Shown here in pieces: positions 50,975 through 59,929 of a DNA stretch of 64,000 bases. Source of the DNA: Chlamydiales bacterium (GTDB lineage: Bacteria > Chlamydiota > Chlamydiia > Chlamydiales > Simkaniaceae); contig JACKPO010000001.1 of assembly GCA_024233515.1 (NCBI GenBank), positions 1-64,000 of the forward strand, read 5' to 3'. The notes under the pieces are model-generated. The model ran no database searches, was not told where the DNA came from, and saw nothing but the letters and a program-made list of their open reading frames with translations. The translations under genes were made by a program, and so were the position numbers. Within the stretch, counting starts at the first letter, position 1. Each line of letters starts with the position of its first letter.

Positions 50975-52321
50975 ATGGAACGAGAAAGCCGCAAACAACG
51001 CCTCCTACTAGCTGTGATCAGCGCTGTCGCTGCCATCGGCGGACTCCTATTCGGTTACGATACAGGGGTCATTTCAGGAGCAATCCTCTATATCAAACAA
51101 GAATTTGCGATCACGACCGGGCAAGAGGAGCTTATCATTAGCATGGTCTCTCTCGGAGCGATTTTCGGAGCGATTTCAGGTGGTCCCCTTTGCGACAAAC
51201 TGGGAAGAAAAAAAATTGTCCTCTCTTCCAGCTTGGTTTTTATTATCAGTGCGATAGGCCTCTCCTTTTCAGGATCGGTTGCAGAACTCATTGGTTGGAG
51301 ATTCCTTGTCGGGATTGCGATTGGAATTTCATCTGCAACGGCCCCCCTTTATATCGCCGAACTTTCTCCCCGCCACGTCCGCGGAGCCCTTGTCACGATC
51401 AACCAGCTTTTCATTACCATCGGAATCCTTTCCTCTTATCTGATCGGCCTCCTTTTTGTGGAATCAGAGTCGTGGCGGATCATGTTCGCTATTGCGGGAA
51501 TCCCTGCAGCGATTCAGTTTCTTGTCATGATCTTTTTCCCCGAAAGCCCCCGCTTTCTCGCAAATATGGGGGATAAAGAGGGAGCACTAAAAGTCCTCAA
51601 AAAGTTCCGCGCGACGGAAGAACACGCTCGTCTTGAGATCGCCCATATTGAAAAGATGACCTCTAAGGATAAAGCACATTGGAAAGAACTCTTTTCGAAA
51701 AAGGTACGGGCAGCCCTCCTCGCAGGGGTGGGGGTCACGATCATCCAACAAATCACAGGGATCAATACGATTATCTATTACGCTCCCACCATCTTCAAGT
51801 TTGCCGGCTTTGCCTCAAATAAAGCTGCGCTCATGGCAACCCTTTGGGTTGGAGTCGTCAATGTCTTGATGACCTTTGTTGCGATCTACTTTCTAGATAT
51901 TGTGGGGAGAAAACCTCTCCTCCTCTTTGGACTGGGTGGGATGTCCCTAAGTTTACTCGTTCTTGGGATTGGATTTCATCAAACCGTCTCAACCGCTTTT
52001 GTCGGCATCATTGCCCTCATTTGCCTCTTTTTCTACATCGCCTCTTTTGCTTACAGCTTAGGGCCGGTAGGCTGGCTCCTTAATTCCGAGATCTATCCCC
52101 TCCATATCCGCGGAAGGGCGATGGGTGTGGCCACATGCGCCAATTGGGTCTCGAACTTTATCATCACCGCCACTTTCCTTAATCTCATCAACCTCTTAGG
52201 AAAAGCGGGGACCTTCTGGCTTTATGGTCTAATCGGGATCTTAGGGCTCCTCTTTATCTGGCGTCGCGTTCCAGAAACGAAAGGAAAATCGCTCGAAGAG
52301 ATCGAAGAGTACTGGAAATAA
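50975..52321 (+). CDS. Sugar porter (MFS, XylE/GalP type)
   Basis: 448 residues, 12 helices. Full set of sugar-porter signatures: GYDTGVISGAILYI, DKLGRKKIVL, GIAIGISSATAPLYIAELSP, RGALVTINQLFITIGI, PESPRFL, QQITGINTIIYYAPTIF, GPVGWLLNSEIYPLHIRGRA and PETKGKSLEEIE. Likely proton-coupled uptake of a free hexose or pentose; the substrate is undefined. Classical Chlamydia take hexose phosphates through UhpC instead, so this is an addition. Confidence 0.92.
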   Translation: MERESRKQRLLLAVISAVAAIGGLLFGYDTGVISGAILYIKQEFAITTGQEELIISMVSLGAIFGAISGGPLCDKLGRKKIVLSSSLVFIISAIGLSFSGSVAELIGWRFLVGIAIGISSATAPLYIAELSPRHVRGALVTINQLFITIGILSSYLIGLLFVESESWRIMFAIAGIPAAIQFLVMIFFPESPRFLANMGDKEGALKVLKKFRATEEHARLEIAHIEKMTSKDKAHWKELFSKKVRAALLAGVGVTIIQQITGINTIIYYAPTIFKFAGFASNKAALMATLWVGVVNVLMTFVAIYFLDIVGRKPLLLFGLGGMSLSLLVLGIGFHQTVSTAFVGIIALICLFFYIASFAYSLGPVGWLLNSEIYPLHIRGRAMGVATCANWVSNFIITATFLNLINLLGKAGTFWLYGLIGILGLLFIWRRVPETKGKSLEEIEEYWK

Positions 52322-52635
52322 TCTTAGTACAGGACATTATCTACTTTCAAAGCAGCCCCCACGCTTCCTACATCGGAAAGGCGTTTCTCCTTGAGGTTAA
52401 AGAAGAAACGAACCGGTTGATCGAAGCTAAGGAATACCTCAAAAAAAACTGCTCAAGGCTTTACAGACGAGCCGTTTACGTGGTCTGATCCACAATAACC
52501 TAACACTAAGCGCCTTACGGCAATAACGTAAGTCGATTAATATAAGTTACTTACCTAATAATTCTCAATTATTCTTAAATATGATATAATAAATATACAA
52601 ACCAAATTAATTAAACATAATAAAGAGGGAAGGAA
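52322..52635. other. Intergenic region with possible gene remnant
   Basis: 314 bp. From about 52325 a frame of roughly 57 codons runs to a TGA near 52488 (contains SYIGKAFLLEVKEETNRLIE) with no start codon or ribosome site; it may be a gene fragment or chance. A hairpin CTTACG/CGTAAG lies near 52512-52530. The last 100 bp are A+T-rich and hold the promoter of the next gene. Confidence 0.4.
52582..52590 (+). promoter_or_regulatory. Extended -10 promoter of the effector candidate gene
   Basis: TGA followed by a perfect TATAAT (52585-52590), an extended -10 element in A+T-rich surroundings, without a convincing -35. Transcription would start near 52597, about 40 bases before the ATG at 52636. 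Confidence 0.55.
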
Positions 52636-53409
52636 ATGGCTACTTTACCAATCAATTACAGACAAGAACAGTCTCAGATCTTTAATGCTGTCATGAATGG
52701 CAACCCGGAAGGGACGACTCTCGCTCAGGATGTCAATCAATATTTCTTAAACCATACAGAAATGGATGGGTTTTTTGAGGGTAAATCGAAAGGTGAGCTA
52801 GAAACCTTCAACATGAAATTGATTCATATCAAGATTGCAAATCGAGACAATGGACTAGTAACAGCCCCACTTGAGGACTTGATCAGTCGCTTAAACAACT
52901 ATGCTTCAAAAAAATTTCCAAAAACCCCTTCTAACACGGTTAACCGTACTGCGACATCGACTCAGACTCCGTCGACGACCGCTCCTACCAATCAGACTCC
53001 GTCGACGACCGCTCCTACCAAAACGAAGAAATCATCAAAAAAAGAATCTAAAGTGGTCAGCCGCGCTGCGACAACGTCTCAGCCTTCAACGATGATCGGT
53101 TCTACTCATAAAACCAATCAAGTAGAAAAAGCTGTGTCTACATCTTCTGTTCCCGCACCAGTCCTAGAAAAACGAGAACCAAAAACATCAGCGGAAAAAA
53201 TAGCTGTCATGAATTACATGGCAGAAAAAGTGATTAATGGAAGTGCCTGTGACAATAAAGCAACACAGATTAATAGGATGAAAATCCTAGCGAAAAATTC
53301 TGTGTATGATCAGACCGGCACCAACCCACAATCATTTCAGGGTAGACTTGCGTTTATGCACAAGCCTTCTTTTGATGCATTTAAAGCAGCACATCCTTAC
53401 CTATTTTAG
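52636..53409 (+). CDS. Repeat-containing hypothetical protein, effector candidate
   Basis: 257 residues in three parts: an N-terminal helical part (about 1-90), a Thr/Ser/Pro linker (about 95-185) and a C-terminal helical part (about 190-257). The linker contains two identical 10-residue units of QTPSTTAPTN type, from a 30-bp direct repeat at 52963-53022, followed by KTKKSSKKESK. No signal peptide. The ATG follows GAGGGAAGG. Such architecture is common in type III effectors of chlamydiae, but secretion is only inferred. Ends 4 bp inside the converging proS. Confidence 0.68.
   Translation: MATLPINYRQEQSQIFNAVMNGNPEGTTLAQDVNQYFLNHTEMDGFFEGKSKGELETFNMKLIHIKIANRDNGLVTAPLEDLISRLNNYASKKFPKTPSNTVNRTATSTQTPSTTAPTNQTPSTTAPTKTKKSSKKESKVVSRAATTSQPSTMIGSTHKTNQVEKAVSTSSVPAPVLEKREPKTSAEKIAVMNYMAEKVINGSACDNKATQINRMKILAKNSVYDQTGTNPQSFQGRLAFMHKPSFDAFKAAHPYLF
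52963..53022 (+). repeat. Two tandem 30-bp units
   Basis: Each unit begins CAGACTCCGTCGACGACC and continues GCTCCTACCAA; the copies start at 52963 and 52993 and differ only at the very end. In frame, so copy-number change would lengthen the linker of the protein without breaking it. Confidence 0.88.
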
Positions 53410-54896
53410 TAGGATTTGCCGAAGATCACACGTTGCGGGCTCGGGTTCCCTGTAAAGGGACATGTGCCCGCTTCTTTTTTTCCCTCTAGGGGAATGCAGC
53501 GAATCGTCACACTGAGATCTTTTTGAACCTGATCTTCTACAGCGGGATCGCCAGACCAATGGGCGCTTGCAAACCCTTTTTCTTTTTCAAAGAACGCGTA
53601 GAACTCTTCTTTCGTGTTGATCTCTTTGATATGGGCATCACGGAACGTTTTTGCTTTTAGGTAGAGGTCGTCTTGGATCGCATCGAGTTGGCCTAGGATT
53701 GTCTCTAAGAGCTCTTCTTCGGATTGCTTTTCAAAATCTTTGTGCCCTTTAGTTCGTTTGGCAATCGAAAGCTCATTATTTTCCAGTTCGCGAGGCCCCA
53801 CTTCAATCCGAATCGGCACCCCTTTCTTAATCCATCCCCACACTTTTTCTCCTGAGCGGATATCTCGATCATCGACCTTCACAGCTAGGGGATTCCCATG
53901 ATAGGTGATCTTTTGGAGTTTTTCCTGGAGCGCTTTGCAATAGGAAAGGACTTTTTCTTTCGCTTCAGGCTTATGAATCAATGGAAGAATCACGATTTGC
54001 GCCGATGCAATGCGTGGAGGGAGGATAAGACCATCATCATCTCCATGAACCATAATCATCCCCCCGATCAAACGGGTCGTGACACCCCAAGAGGTTGTCC
54101 AGGCATGGACTTGATTCCCCTCTTTATCTTGATAGGTAATCTCTTGAGCTTTTGAAAAGTTTTGCCCTAAGAAGTGGGAGGTTCCGGCTTGCAAAGCTTT
54201 CCCATCTTGCATCATTGCCTCAAAGCAGTAGGTACTGACCGCTCCTGGAAACCGCTCGCTTTCTGTTTTTTCTCCTTTGATGACAGGCATTGCAAGAACC
54301 TTTTCAGCAAACTCGCAATAGATCTCAAGCATTTGAAGGGTTTCAGCGCGCGCTTCTTCCTCCGTAGCATGAGCGGTATGCCCCTCTTGCCACAGGAACT
54401 CGGCAGTTCTTAGGAAGAGACGCGTCCGCATCTCCCAACGGACAACATTGGCCCACTGATTGATGAGTAATGGAAGATCGCGGTGAGACTCGATCCATTT
54501 TGAAAACATGTCGCCAATAATCATTTCAGAAGTGGGGCGCACAACAAGAGGTTCTTCGAGTTCTCCATCGGGAACTAGTTTTCCCTCTTTTTCTACTAAG
54601 CGATGGTGGGTCACAACGGCACACTCTTTTGCAAACCCTTCCACATGTTTCGCCTCTTTTTCCAAGTAACTAAGGGGGATAAAGAGAGGGAAGTAAGCGT
54701 TTTCATGCCCTGTTTCCTTAAACCTTCGGTCGAGATACCGCTGAATGTTTTCCCAAAGAGCATATCCCCATGGCTTGATGACCATACAGCCACGGACCGG
54801 TGAATGCTCCGCAAGTCCTGCGACCTTAATCACCTGTTGGTACCATTCTGGATAGTCTTCTTCCCGCGTTGGGGTCACCGCTGTCTTCGGTTTCAT
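53406..54896 (-). CDS. proS: Prolyl-tRNA synthetase, archaeal/eukaryotic type
   Basis: 496 residues from the ATG at 54896, which overlaps the lplA stop as ATGA. Class II core: GCMVIKPWGYALWENIQRYL, VVRPTSEMIIGDMFSKWI, RTRLFLRTAEFLWQEGHTAH. There is no editing insertion between motifs 2 and 3. The C-terminal zinc-type domain (CIPLEGKKEAGTCPFTGNPS) and the final Tyr in VIFGKSY are marks of the archaeal/eukaryotic form, unlike the roughly 570-residue bacterial form. A trans-acting editing enzyme for Ala-tRNA(Pro) would be expected elsewhere. Confidence 0.93.
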   Translation of the reverse strand: MKPKTAVTPTREEDYPEWYQQVIKVAGLAEHSPVRGCMVIKPWGYALWENIQRYLDRRFKETGHENAYFPLFIPLSYLEKEAKHVEGFAKECAVVTHHRLVEKEGKLVPDGELEEPLVVRPTSEMIIGDMFSKWIESHRDLPLLINQWANVVRWEMRTRLFLRTAEFLWQEGHTAHATEEEARAETLQMLEIYCEFAEKVLAMPVIKGEKTESERFPGAVSTYCFEAMMQDGKALQAGTSHFLGQNFSKAQEITYQDKEGNQVHAWTTSWGVTTRLIGGMIMVHGDDDGLILPPRIASAQIVILPLIHKPEAKEKVLSYCKALQEKLQKITYHGNPLAVKVDDRDIRSGEKVWGWIKKGVPIRIEVGPRELENNELSIAKRTKGHKDFEKQSEEELLETILGQLDAIQDDLYLKAKTFRDAHIKEINTKEEFYAFFEKEKGFASAHWSGDPAVEDQVQKDLSVTIRCIPLEGKKEAGTCPFTGNPSPQRVIFGKSY

Positions 54897-55609
54897 TCTG
54901 TCAGTTCCTTTTGAAGTTGTTGTTTGAGTTGTTGTCTGACCTCTTCGAGATCGTTCTTGGTCCACTCCTCCCCTAAAATAGAAAAGGTATTCGCTTCCAT
55001 TGCCTCTTTCACCTGGGTCCCTGTGAGGAGGACCTGACTTAAAAAACTTTCTTTAGGAAGGGCAATCGAAATGCTCCCCTGGTGGAGGTAGCCTTGCCTA
55101 CGCCTCCTTTGGGCTGCACCGGCTATCTTTCGACTCCCAAGCATCACATCATAGATCGTTGGCTTGGCCATACAGAAATGGCGTGAGCTCTCATCGATAG
55201 GAGTCGGTTCCTGAGGCAGAAGGCTCAGATCCTCAGCCTTTTCAAATAAATTATTCACTGCCCTTTTAACTGCAGAGTTGATAAAATCGTAATTGTCTAG
55301 GGTGTTTGTCGAATAGTGTGGAAAATTCGCAGGGACTAAGACTGAAAAGGCGAGATCGCTAACGTGGAAGATGATTCCTCCTCCTGTGGGACGACGAGCG
55401 AGCGAGAGGCCAAGGGCTTTAGCCTGCTCGAGATCCAAAAACTTTTTAGGATCGAGGAAATGACCATAGGTCGCTGCATCTCCCTCCCATTCATATAGAT
55501 GGAGAATGGGAGCATCGTCTGGCTTCATCTCCTCAAGAAGCTTGGCATCGAGGGCCATGTTTTCTTGAGCTGAAGCGCGTCCTGTCTCTAAAATTTTCCA
55601 CTCACGCAT
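54893..55609 (-). CDS. lplA: Lipoate-protein ligase A family protein
   Basis: 238 residues from the ATG at 55609 (MREWKILETG), preceded by AGGTG. Attaches lipoate (or octanoate) to Lys of carrier proteins such as GcvH and E2 subunits. The RRPTGGGIIFH motif, Lys in GSRKIAGAAQRR and HQGSISI fit the family. Corresponds to CT285. Coupled to proS by ATGA. Confidence 0.92.
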   Translation of the reverse strand: MREWKILETGRASAQENMALDAKLLEEMKPDDAPILHLYEWEGDAATYGHFLDPKKFLDLEQAKALGLSLARRPTGGGIIFHVSDLAFSVLVPANFPHYSTNTLDNYDFINSAVKRAVNNLFEKAEDLSLLPQEPTPIDESSRHFCMAKPTIYDVMLGSRKIAGAAQRRRRQGYLHQGSISIALPKESFLSQVLLTGTQVKEAMEANTFSILGEEWTKNDLEEVRQQLKQQLQKELTE

Positions 55610-55739
55610 AATGCACCTAGTAAATAGGTTAAAAGGTAGCACAACAGGAGATAAAAAAATAGAGACTCGATAAAATTTACAAAAAATCCTTGGGTCGACA
55701 GAATAAGGTTTATAGCCGGAAAGGATTAGAGTAGCTTAA

Positions 55740-55767
55740 GGCGCTTATCTTGAGTAAGATTAGCGTC
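55740..55767. promoter_or_regulatory. Inverted repeat upstream of clpC
   Basis: GGCGCTTATCTT (55740-55751) and AAGATTAGCGTC (55756-55767), 10 of 12 pairs, with a GAGT loop, 31 bp before the clpC ATG. It could be an operator or a leader hairpin. It is not a CIRCE element (no TTAGCACTC/GAGTGCTAA). Confidence 0.4.
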
Positions 55768-55798
55768 ATAAACTAACCTAATAAAAGCTAGGGCACTT

Positions 55799-58354
55799 AT
55801 GTTTGATAAATTTACCAACCGAGCAAAACAGGTCATCAAGCTTGCGAAAAAAGAAGCGCAACGCCTGAACCATAACTATCTAGGGACTGAGCACATCCTT
55901 CTAGGACTCCTAAAGCTGGGTCAAGGAATTGCCGTCAATGTCCTTCGAAATCTGAATGTTGACTATGACACTGTCTTAGCAGAAGTCGAGCGTTTGGTTG
56001 GATTTGGCCCTGAAATTCAAGTCTATGGCGATCCTGCACTGACGGGAAAAGTCAAAAAGGTCTTCGAGTATGCTAATGAAGAAGCAGCAGCTCTGAACCA
56101 TAACTATGTAGGAACCGAGCACCTTCTTCTCGCTCTTCTCCGCCAAACCGATGGAGTAGCAACGCAGATTCTTGAGAACCTAAACATCAACCTGAAAGAG
56201 GTTAGAAAAGAGGTTCTGAAAGAACTTGAAACCTTTAACCTCCAACTTCCTCCGATGGGAATGTCTGGATCTCCGGGGTCCCCAAGACAAGAGAAGGCCT
56301 CAAGTTCGAGTGCCCCAGGTTCTGATAAACTCCCTGCTCTCCGCGCTTATGGTCATGATCTCACTGAGAAGTGCCGCGAAGGGAAGCTCGATCCTGTGAT
56401 CGGACGATCTCATGAAGTCGAACGACTTATCCTCATCCTATGCCGCCGCCGGAAGAACAACCCTGTCCTTATTGGTGAAGCGGGTGTCGGAAAAACGGCG
56501 ATTGTAGAAGGGCTTGCCCAGGCGATTGTTAAGGGGGAAGTTCCTGATCATCTGGCCAAGAAAAAGCTGATTTCCCTTGATCTGACGCTCATGATTGCCG
56601 GCACCAAGTACCGGGGTCAGTTTGAAGAGCGGATCAAGGCGGTGATGGATGAGGTGAAAAAGCATGGAAACATCCTCCTCTTCATCGACGAACTCCACAC
56701 CATCGTCGGAGCTGGAGCGGCAGAAGGAGCCATTGACGCCTCAAACATCTTAAAGCCTGCCCTTTCACGTGGAGAGATCCAATGTATCGGGGCAACCACT
56801 CTTGATGAGTACCGGAAGCAAATCGAAAAGGATGCCGCATTAGAGCGCCGCTTCCAGAAAATTAACGTCGCTCCTCCAAGTGTTGAGGAAGCTACAGAGA
56901 TCTTGACAGGACTCAAAGCAAAATATGAAGAGCACCACAAGTGTATCTATACGGAAGAAGCAATTCGTAGTGCTGTTTACCTGTCTGATCGTTACATCAC
57001 TGGACGATTCCTTCCTGATAAAGCGATTGACTTGATCGATGAAGCAGGGGCCAAAGCACGCATCGCCATGCTTCACCAGCCTCAGGATATCCACCAACTC
57101 GAAATCGAGATCGAAGAGCTCCGCAAGGCAAAAGAAGAGTCGATCAATAAGCAAGAGTACGAAAAAGCAGCGAATCTCCGCGATAAGGAGAAGACAAAAC
57201 GGGAAAAACTTGCTCAAATGCTTGCCCATTGGGAAAAGAATAAAGAAGAGCACAAAGAGATCGTCGATGAAGATGATGTTGCTGCTGTTGTTGCAAAACA
57301 TACCGGTATTCCAATGTCTCGCCTCACTGAGGGTGAAGCATCGAAAGTTCTTAAAATGCAAGAGATCTTAAAAGACTACATCGTTGGACAAGAAAAAGCG
57401 GTCGATACCGTTTGCCGCTCTTTGCGCCGCAGTAAAGCTGATATTAAAGATCCAAATCGTCCGATTGGAGCTTTCCTCTTACTTGGACCCACTGGAGTAG
57501 GGAAAACCCTCCTAGCGAAGCAACTCGCAATCCATATGTTTGGGGGAGAAGACGCCCTTATTCAGGTCGACATGTCCGAGTACATGGAGAAGTTTGCTGT
57601 CAGCAGAATGACAGGATCGCCTCCAGGATATGTGGGACACGAAGAGGGTGGACAGCTCACCGAGCAGGTCCGTCGCCGCCCTTACTCTGTCGTTCTTTTT
57701 GATGAGGTGGAAAAAGCCCATCCTGATGTGATGAACCTCCTCCTGCAAATCTTAGAAGATGGAAAACTCACCGACTCTCTTGGACGGAAGGTCGACTTCC
57801 GTAATACGATCATCCTGATGACCTCAAACTTAGGCTCTGACCTCATCCGCCGCACAACAGAAGTTGGATTCGGTGTGAAAGAGGGGATGCCTGACTACGA
57901 TGCAATGAAGGAAAAGATCGACAAGGCCACCAAAAAACACTTTAAGCCTGAGTTTATTAACCGCTTAGATGACACCGTGATCTTCAAGGCGCTTGATAAA
58001 GAAGATCTCGTTCATATTATCGAAATTGAAGTGGCTAAACTCAAGACCCGCCTGGAGAGAAAAAATATCGTTCTTGAACTTGAGCAAAAAGCGAAAGAAC
58101 ACATCGTCGAGAAAGGGTACCAACCAGAAATGGGGGCCCGTACTCTCCGCCGTACCATCGAGCAACTTCTTGAGGATCCTCTTTCTGAAAAACTTCTCCT
58201 TGAAGGAGATGAGCCTCGCCAAATCATCGTTGATTACAATGGCGAAAAACTCACCTTCGAAGACAAAGAACTTCCGAAAGAGAAAAAACCGAAAGAAAAG
58301 AAAAAGCTTGCTGGTTCTGCTACCGCGACTGAAGAGGCAAAAGAAGAAAGCTAG
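55799..58354 (+). CDS. clpC: ClpC ATPase subunit of the Clp protease
   Basis: 851 residues. Two Clp_N repeats (about 1-145), AAA-1 with Walker A GEAGVGKT and LFIDELHTIVGAG, a middle domain with a UVR-like segment (EYEKAANLRDKEKTKREKL), AAA-2 with GPTGVGKTLLAK and VVLFDEVEKAHPDV, then the C-terminal D2 small domain and a Lys/Glu-rich tail. Unfolds proteins for ClpP. Corresponds to CT286. Ribosome site AGGG before the ATG. Confidence 0.97.
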   Translation: MFDKFTNRAKQVIKLAKKEAQRLNHNYLGTEHILLGLLKLGQGIAVNVLRNLNVDYDTVLAEVERLVGFGPEIQVYGDPALTGKVKKVFEYANEEAAALNHNYVGTEHLLLALLRQTDGVATQILENLNINLKEVRKEVLKELETFNLQLPPMGMSGSPGSPRQEKASSSSAPGSDKLPALRAYGHDLTEKCREGKLDPVIGRSHEVERLILILCRRRKNNPVLIGEAGVGKTAIVEGLAQAIVKGEVPDHLAKKKLISLDLTLMIAGTKYRGQFEERIKAVMDEVKKHGNILLFIDELHTIVGAGAAEGAIDASNILKPALSRGEIQCIGATTLDEYRKQIEKDAALERRFQKINVAPPSVEEATEILTGLKAKYEEHHKCIYTEEAIRSAVYLSDRYITGRFLPDKAIDLIDEAGAKARIAMLHQPQDIHQLEIEIEELRKAKEESINKQEYEKAANLRDKEKTKREKLAQMLAHWEKNKEEHKEIVDEDDVAAVVAKHTGIPMSRLTEGEASKVLKMQEILKDYIVGQEKAVDTVCRSLRRSKADIKDPNRPIGAFLLLGPTGVGKTLLAKQLAIHMFGGEDALIQVDMSEYMEKFAVSRMTGSPPGYVGHEEGGQLTEQVRRRPYSVVLFDEVEKAHPDVMNLLLQILEDGKLTDSLGRKVDFRNTIILMTSNLGSDLIRRTTEVGFGVKEGMPDYDAMKEKIDKATKKHFKPEFINRLDDTVIFKALDKEDLVHIIEIEVAKLKTRLERKNIVLELEQKAKEHIVEKGYQPEMGARTLRRTIEQLLEDPLSEKLLLEGDEPRQIIVDYNGEKLTFEDKELPKEKKPKEKKKLAGSATATEEAKEES

Positions 58355-58402
58355 ATATCCCTAAGAATGTGGAGATGCTTCACAAGCCCTTCCCCTTTTT
58401 TT

Positions 58403-59131
58403 CTATCGATCAGCGACAGCAGATTCCCAATCTTTGATGTAATCAAGGAGCTCTTTTTTAGACGGCTTAGAACGCATGAGCTCTAGAGCTTCATCGTTAC
58501 TACTTAGATGGGCAAGTTTAGCAAGGAGATGGAGGTGACGCTTATCATCGCATGCAAAGAGGAAGAAGAGGGTGTGGACAGGATTCTCATCAAGAGCGCC
58601 CCAATCGATCGGATCTTTCGGAAAGACAACGGTCACAACATCAGTGGTCCCTTTGAGGGTAAAATCACGCGTATGAGGAACAGCGATCCCATTGTTAAGA
58701 GCCGTCGGCATGAGTTTTTCACGATCCATAAGAAGATCAGACATGACTAAGGGATCCATCCCTAAATCATCAGAAATCCGCTCCATGGTTTCACGAATCA
58801 TCCCCTCTTTTTTCTTAGAAGCAATGTCAGTGAAAACGCCGCCGCGATGAATGGCACGGAAGAGACTAAACTGTTGCATTCCCTTCTTCCCTTCGTGCTC
58901 TTCTTTCTTCTGCTTTTTAGGGGGATAGATCTGCTCTTCATCCGAGGGAAGGAAGTTCCCTGATTCTTTTTGGAGACGGCAACTCAGCATCCAGTTTTCG
59001 ATTTCTATCCGGCTAAAACGGTATTGATGGTGAAGTCGATAGGCAGGAATCTTTCCCTCTGCAAGCCAACGACGAATCGTTGTCTCGGAAACGTTTAACA
59101 GTTCTGCCACATCTTTAATCTTAAGGTCCAT
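58403..59131 (-). CDS. ptsN: PTS-Ntr EIIA protein with N-terminal MerR/excisionase-type HTH
   Basis: 242 residues. Residues 1-50 form a small helix-turn-helix of the excisionase type (VAELLNVSETTIRRWLAEGK, AYRLHHQYRFSRIEIENWM). After a charged linker, residues about 95-242 form an EIIA-Ntr domain with the phosphorylatable His153 in NGIAVPHTRD. Corresponds to CT290. The fusion suggests phosphorylation-controlled DNA binding. No sugar PTS transporter is needed for this branch. Confidence 0.9.
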   Translation of the reverse strand: MDLKIKDVAELLNVSETTIRRWLAEGKIPAYRLHHQYRFSRIEIENWMLSCRLQKESGNFLPSDEEQIYPPKKQKKEEHEGKKGMQQFSLFRAIHRGGVFTDIASKKKEGMIRETMERISDDLGMDPLVMSDLLMDREKLMPTALNNGIAVPHTRDFTLKGTTDVVTVVFPKDPIDWGALDENPVHTLFFLFACDDKRHLHLLAKLAHLSSNDEALELMRSKPSKKELLDYIKDWESAVADR

Positions 59132-59230
59132 CTATACCACCTCTTTGGTTAATACTATTTAACGTATAATATATTTGACTTTCTTGCAACATTTCCACCA
59201 CATAAATGAAAGAAAACTGCAGTAACAACT

Positions 59231-59394
59231 TATACCTAAAATGATTCAAAAGTTGGTTTTTGGCTGCGTTGGCTTTGCAGCAAATTTCTTGCCTTCACTT
59301 GCGCCTTGTGCTCGCACAATGGTCGCTCGCTCCAGGCAAAAAATTTGCGCAGCCTCCTTGCCAAATTCCCAACTTTTGAATCACGTTAGGTATA
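59231..59394. mobile_element. 164-bp hairpin MITE, copy B
   Basis: Reverse complement of the element at 31608-31771, about 152 of 164 bases the same. Terminal inverted repeats of 21 bp (59231-59251, 59374-59394) match at 19 positions and are bounded by TA. Sits in the 320-bp gap between the two ptsN genes; the rest of that gap shows nothing. At the sixth base of the repeat both arms have changed together (T-A in copy A, C-G here), so pairing is kept. Confidence 0.85.
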
Positions 59395-59451
59395 ACACTA
59401 AAAGAATACAAAGATGATTAAAAATGACTAAAGATGGATAGTCACTTGCTT

Positions 59452-59904
59452 TTAGCAGCCTTCAAAGAGAGCAATCACCTCTTCTTGACTCGTGCTGCCG
59501 AGGAGCTTCTTCCTTCGATCTTCATCTTTGATCGCAGCTGTCAGCCGTGAAAGGATTTTAAGGTATTCGGTTTGTAGACTCGCAGGTCCTCCAATCATAA
59601 AGATCAGGCGAACGGGGGCGCCGTCTAGCGCATCCCACTCAATCCCTTCTTTGGTTTTCTGCAAACCAACCGCAAGGAAAAAACGATTGAAGGAAGGTAG
59701 TTTTGCATGAGGAATGGCAACACCCATTCCAATCCCTGTAGAGACGATCTTTTCCCGCTTAATAATTGCTTCTAAAAATGCTTCCTTATCGGCAATTTCT
59801 CCAGCATCTTCCAGGGCACTGACAAGTTTTTCTAAGGCTTGGTCTCGGGTCGTTTCTTCTAAAAAGCAGATCACACCCTCTTCCATCAAATCTGAGAGAA
59901 ACAC
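59452..59904 (-). CDS. ptsN: PTS-Ntr EIIA protein PtsN
   Basis: 150 residues from the GTG at 59904, which has AAGGAG five bases upstream; a longer frame would run into dut and adds nothing of the family. EIIA-Ntr domain with His66 in GMGVAIPHAKLP. Corresponds to CT291, without DNA-binding domain. It follows dut by 25 bp and probably shares its transcript. Confidence 0.92.
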   Translation of the reverse strand: MFLSDLMEEGVICFLEETTRDQALEKLVSALEDAGEIADKEAFLEAIIKREKIVSTGIGMGVAIPHAKLPSFNRFFLAVGLQKTKEGIEWDALDGAPVRLIFMIGGPASLQTEYLKILSRLTAAIKDEDRRKKLLGSTSQEEVIALFEGC

Positions 59905-59929
59905 ATCCTCTCCTTTCTTCGTAAATATG

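Noticed and set aside
55740..55767. CIRCE/HrcA site before clpC
   Set aside because: The arms do not match TTAGCACTC/GAGTGCTAA and the loop is 4 bp, not 9.
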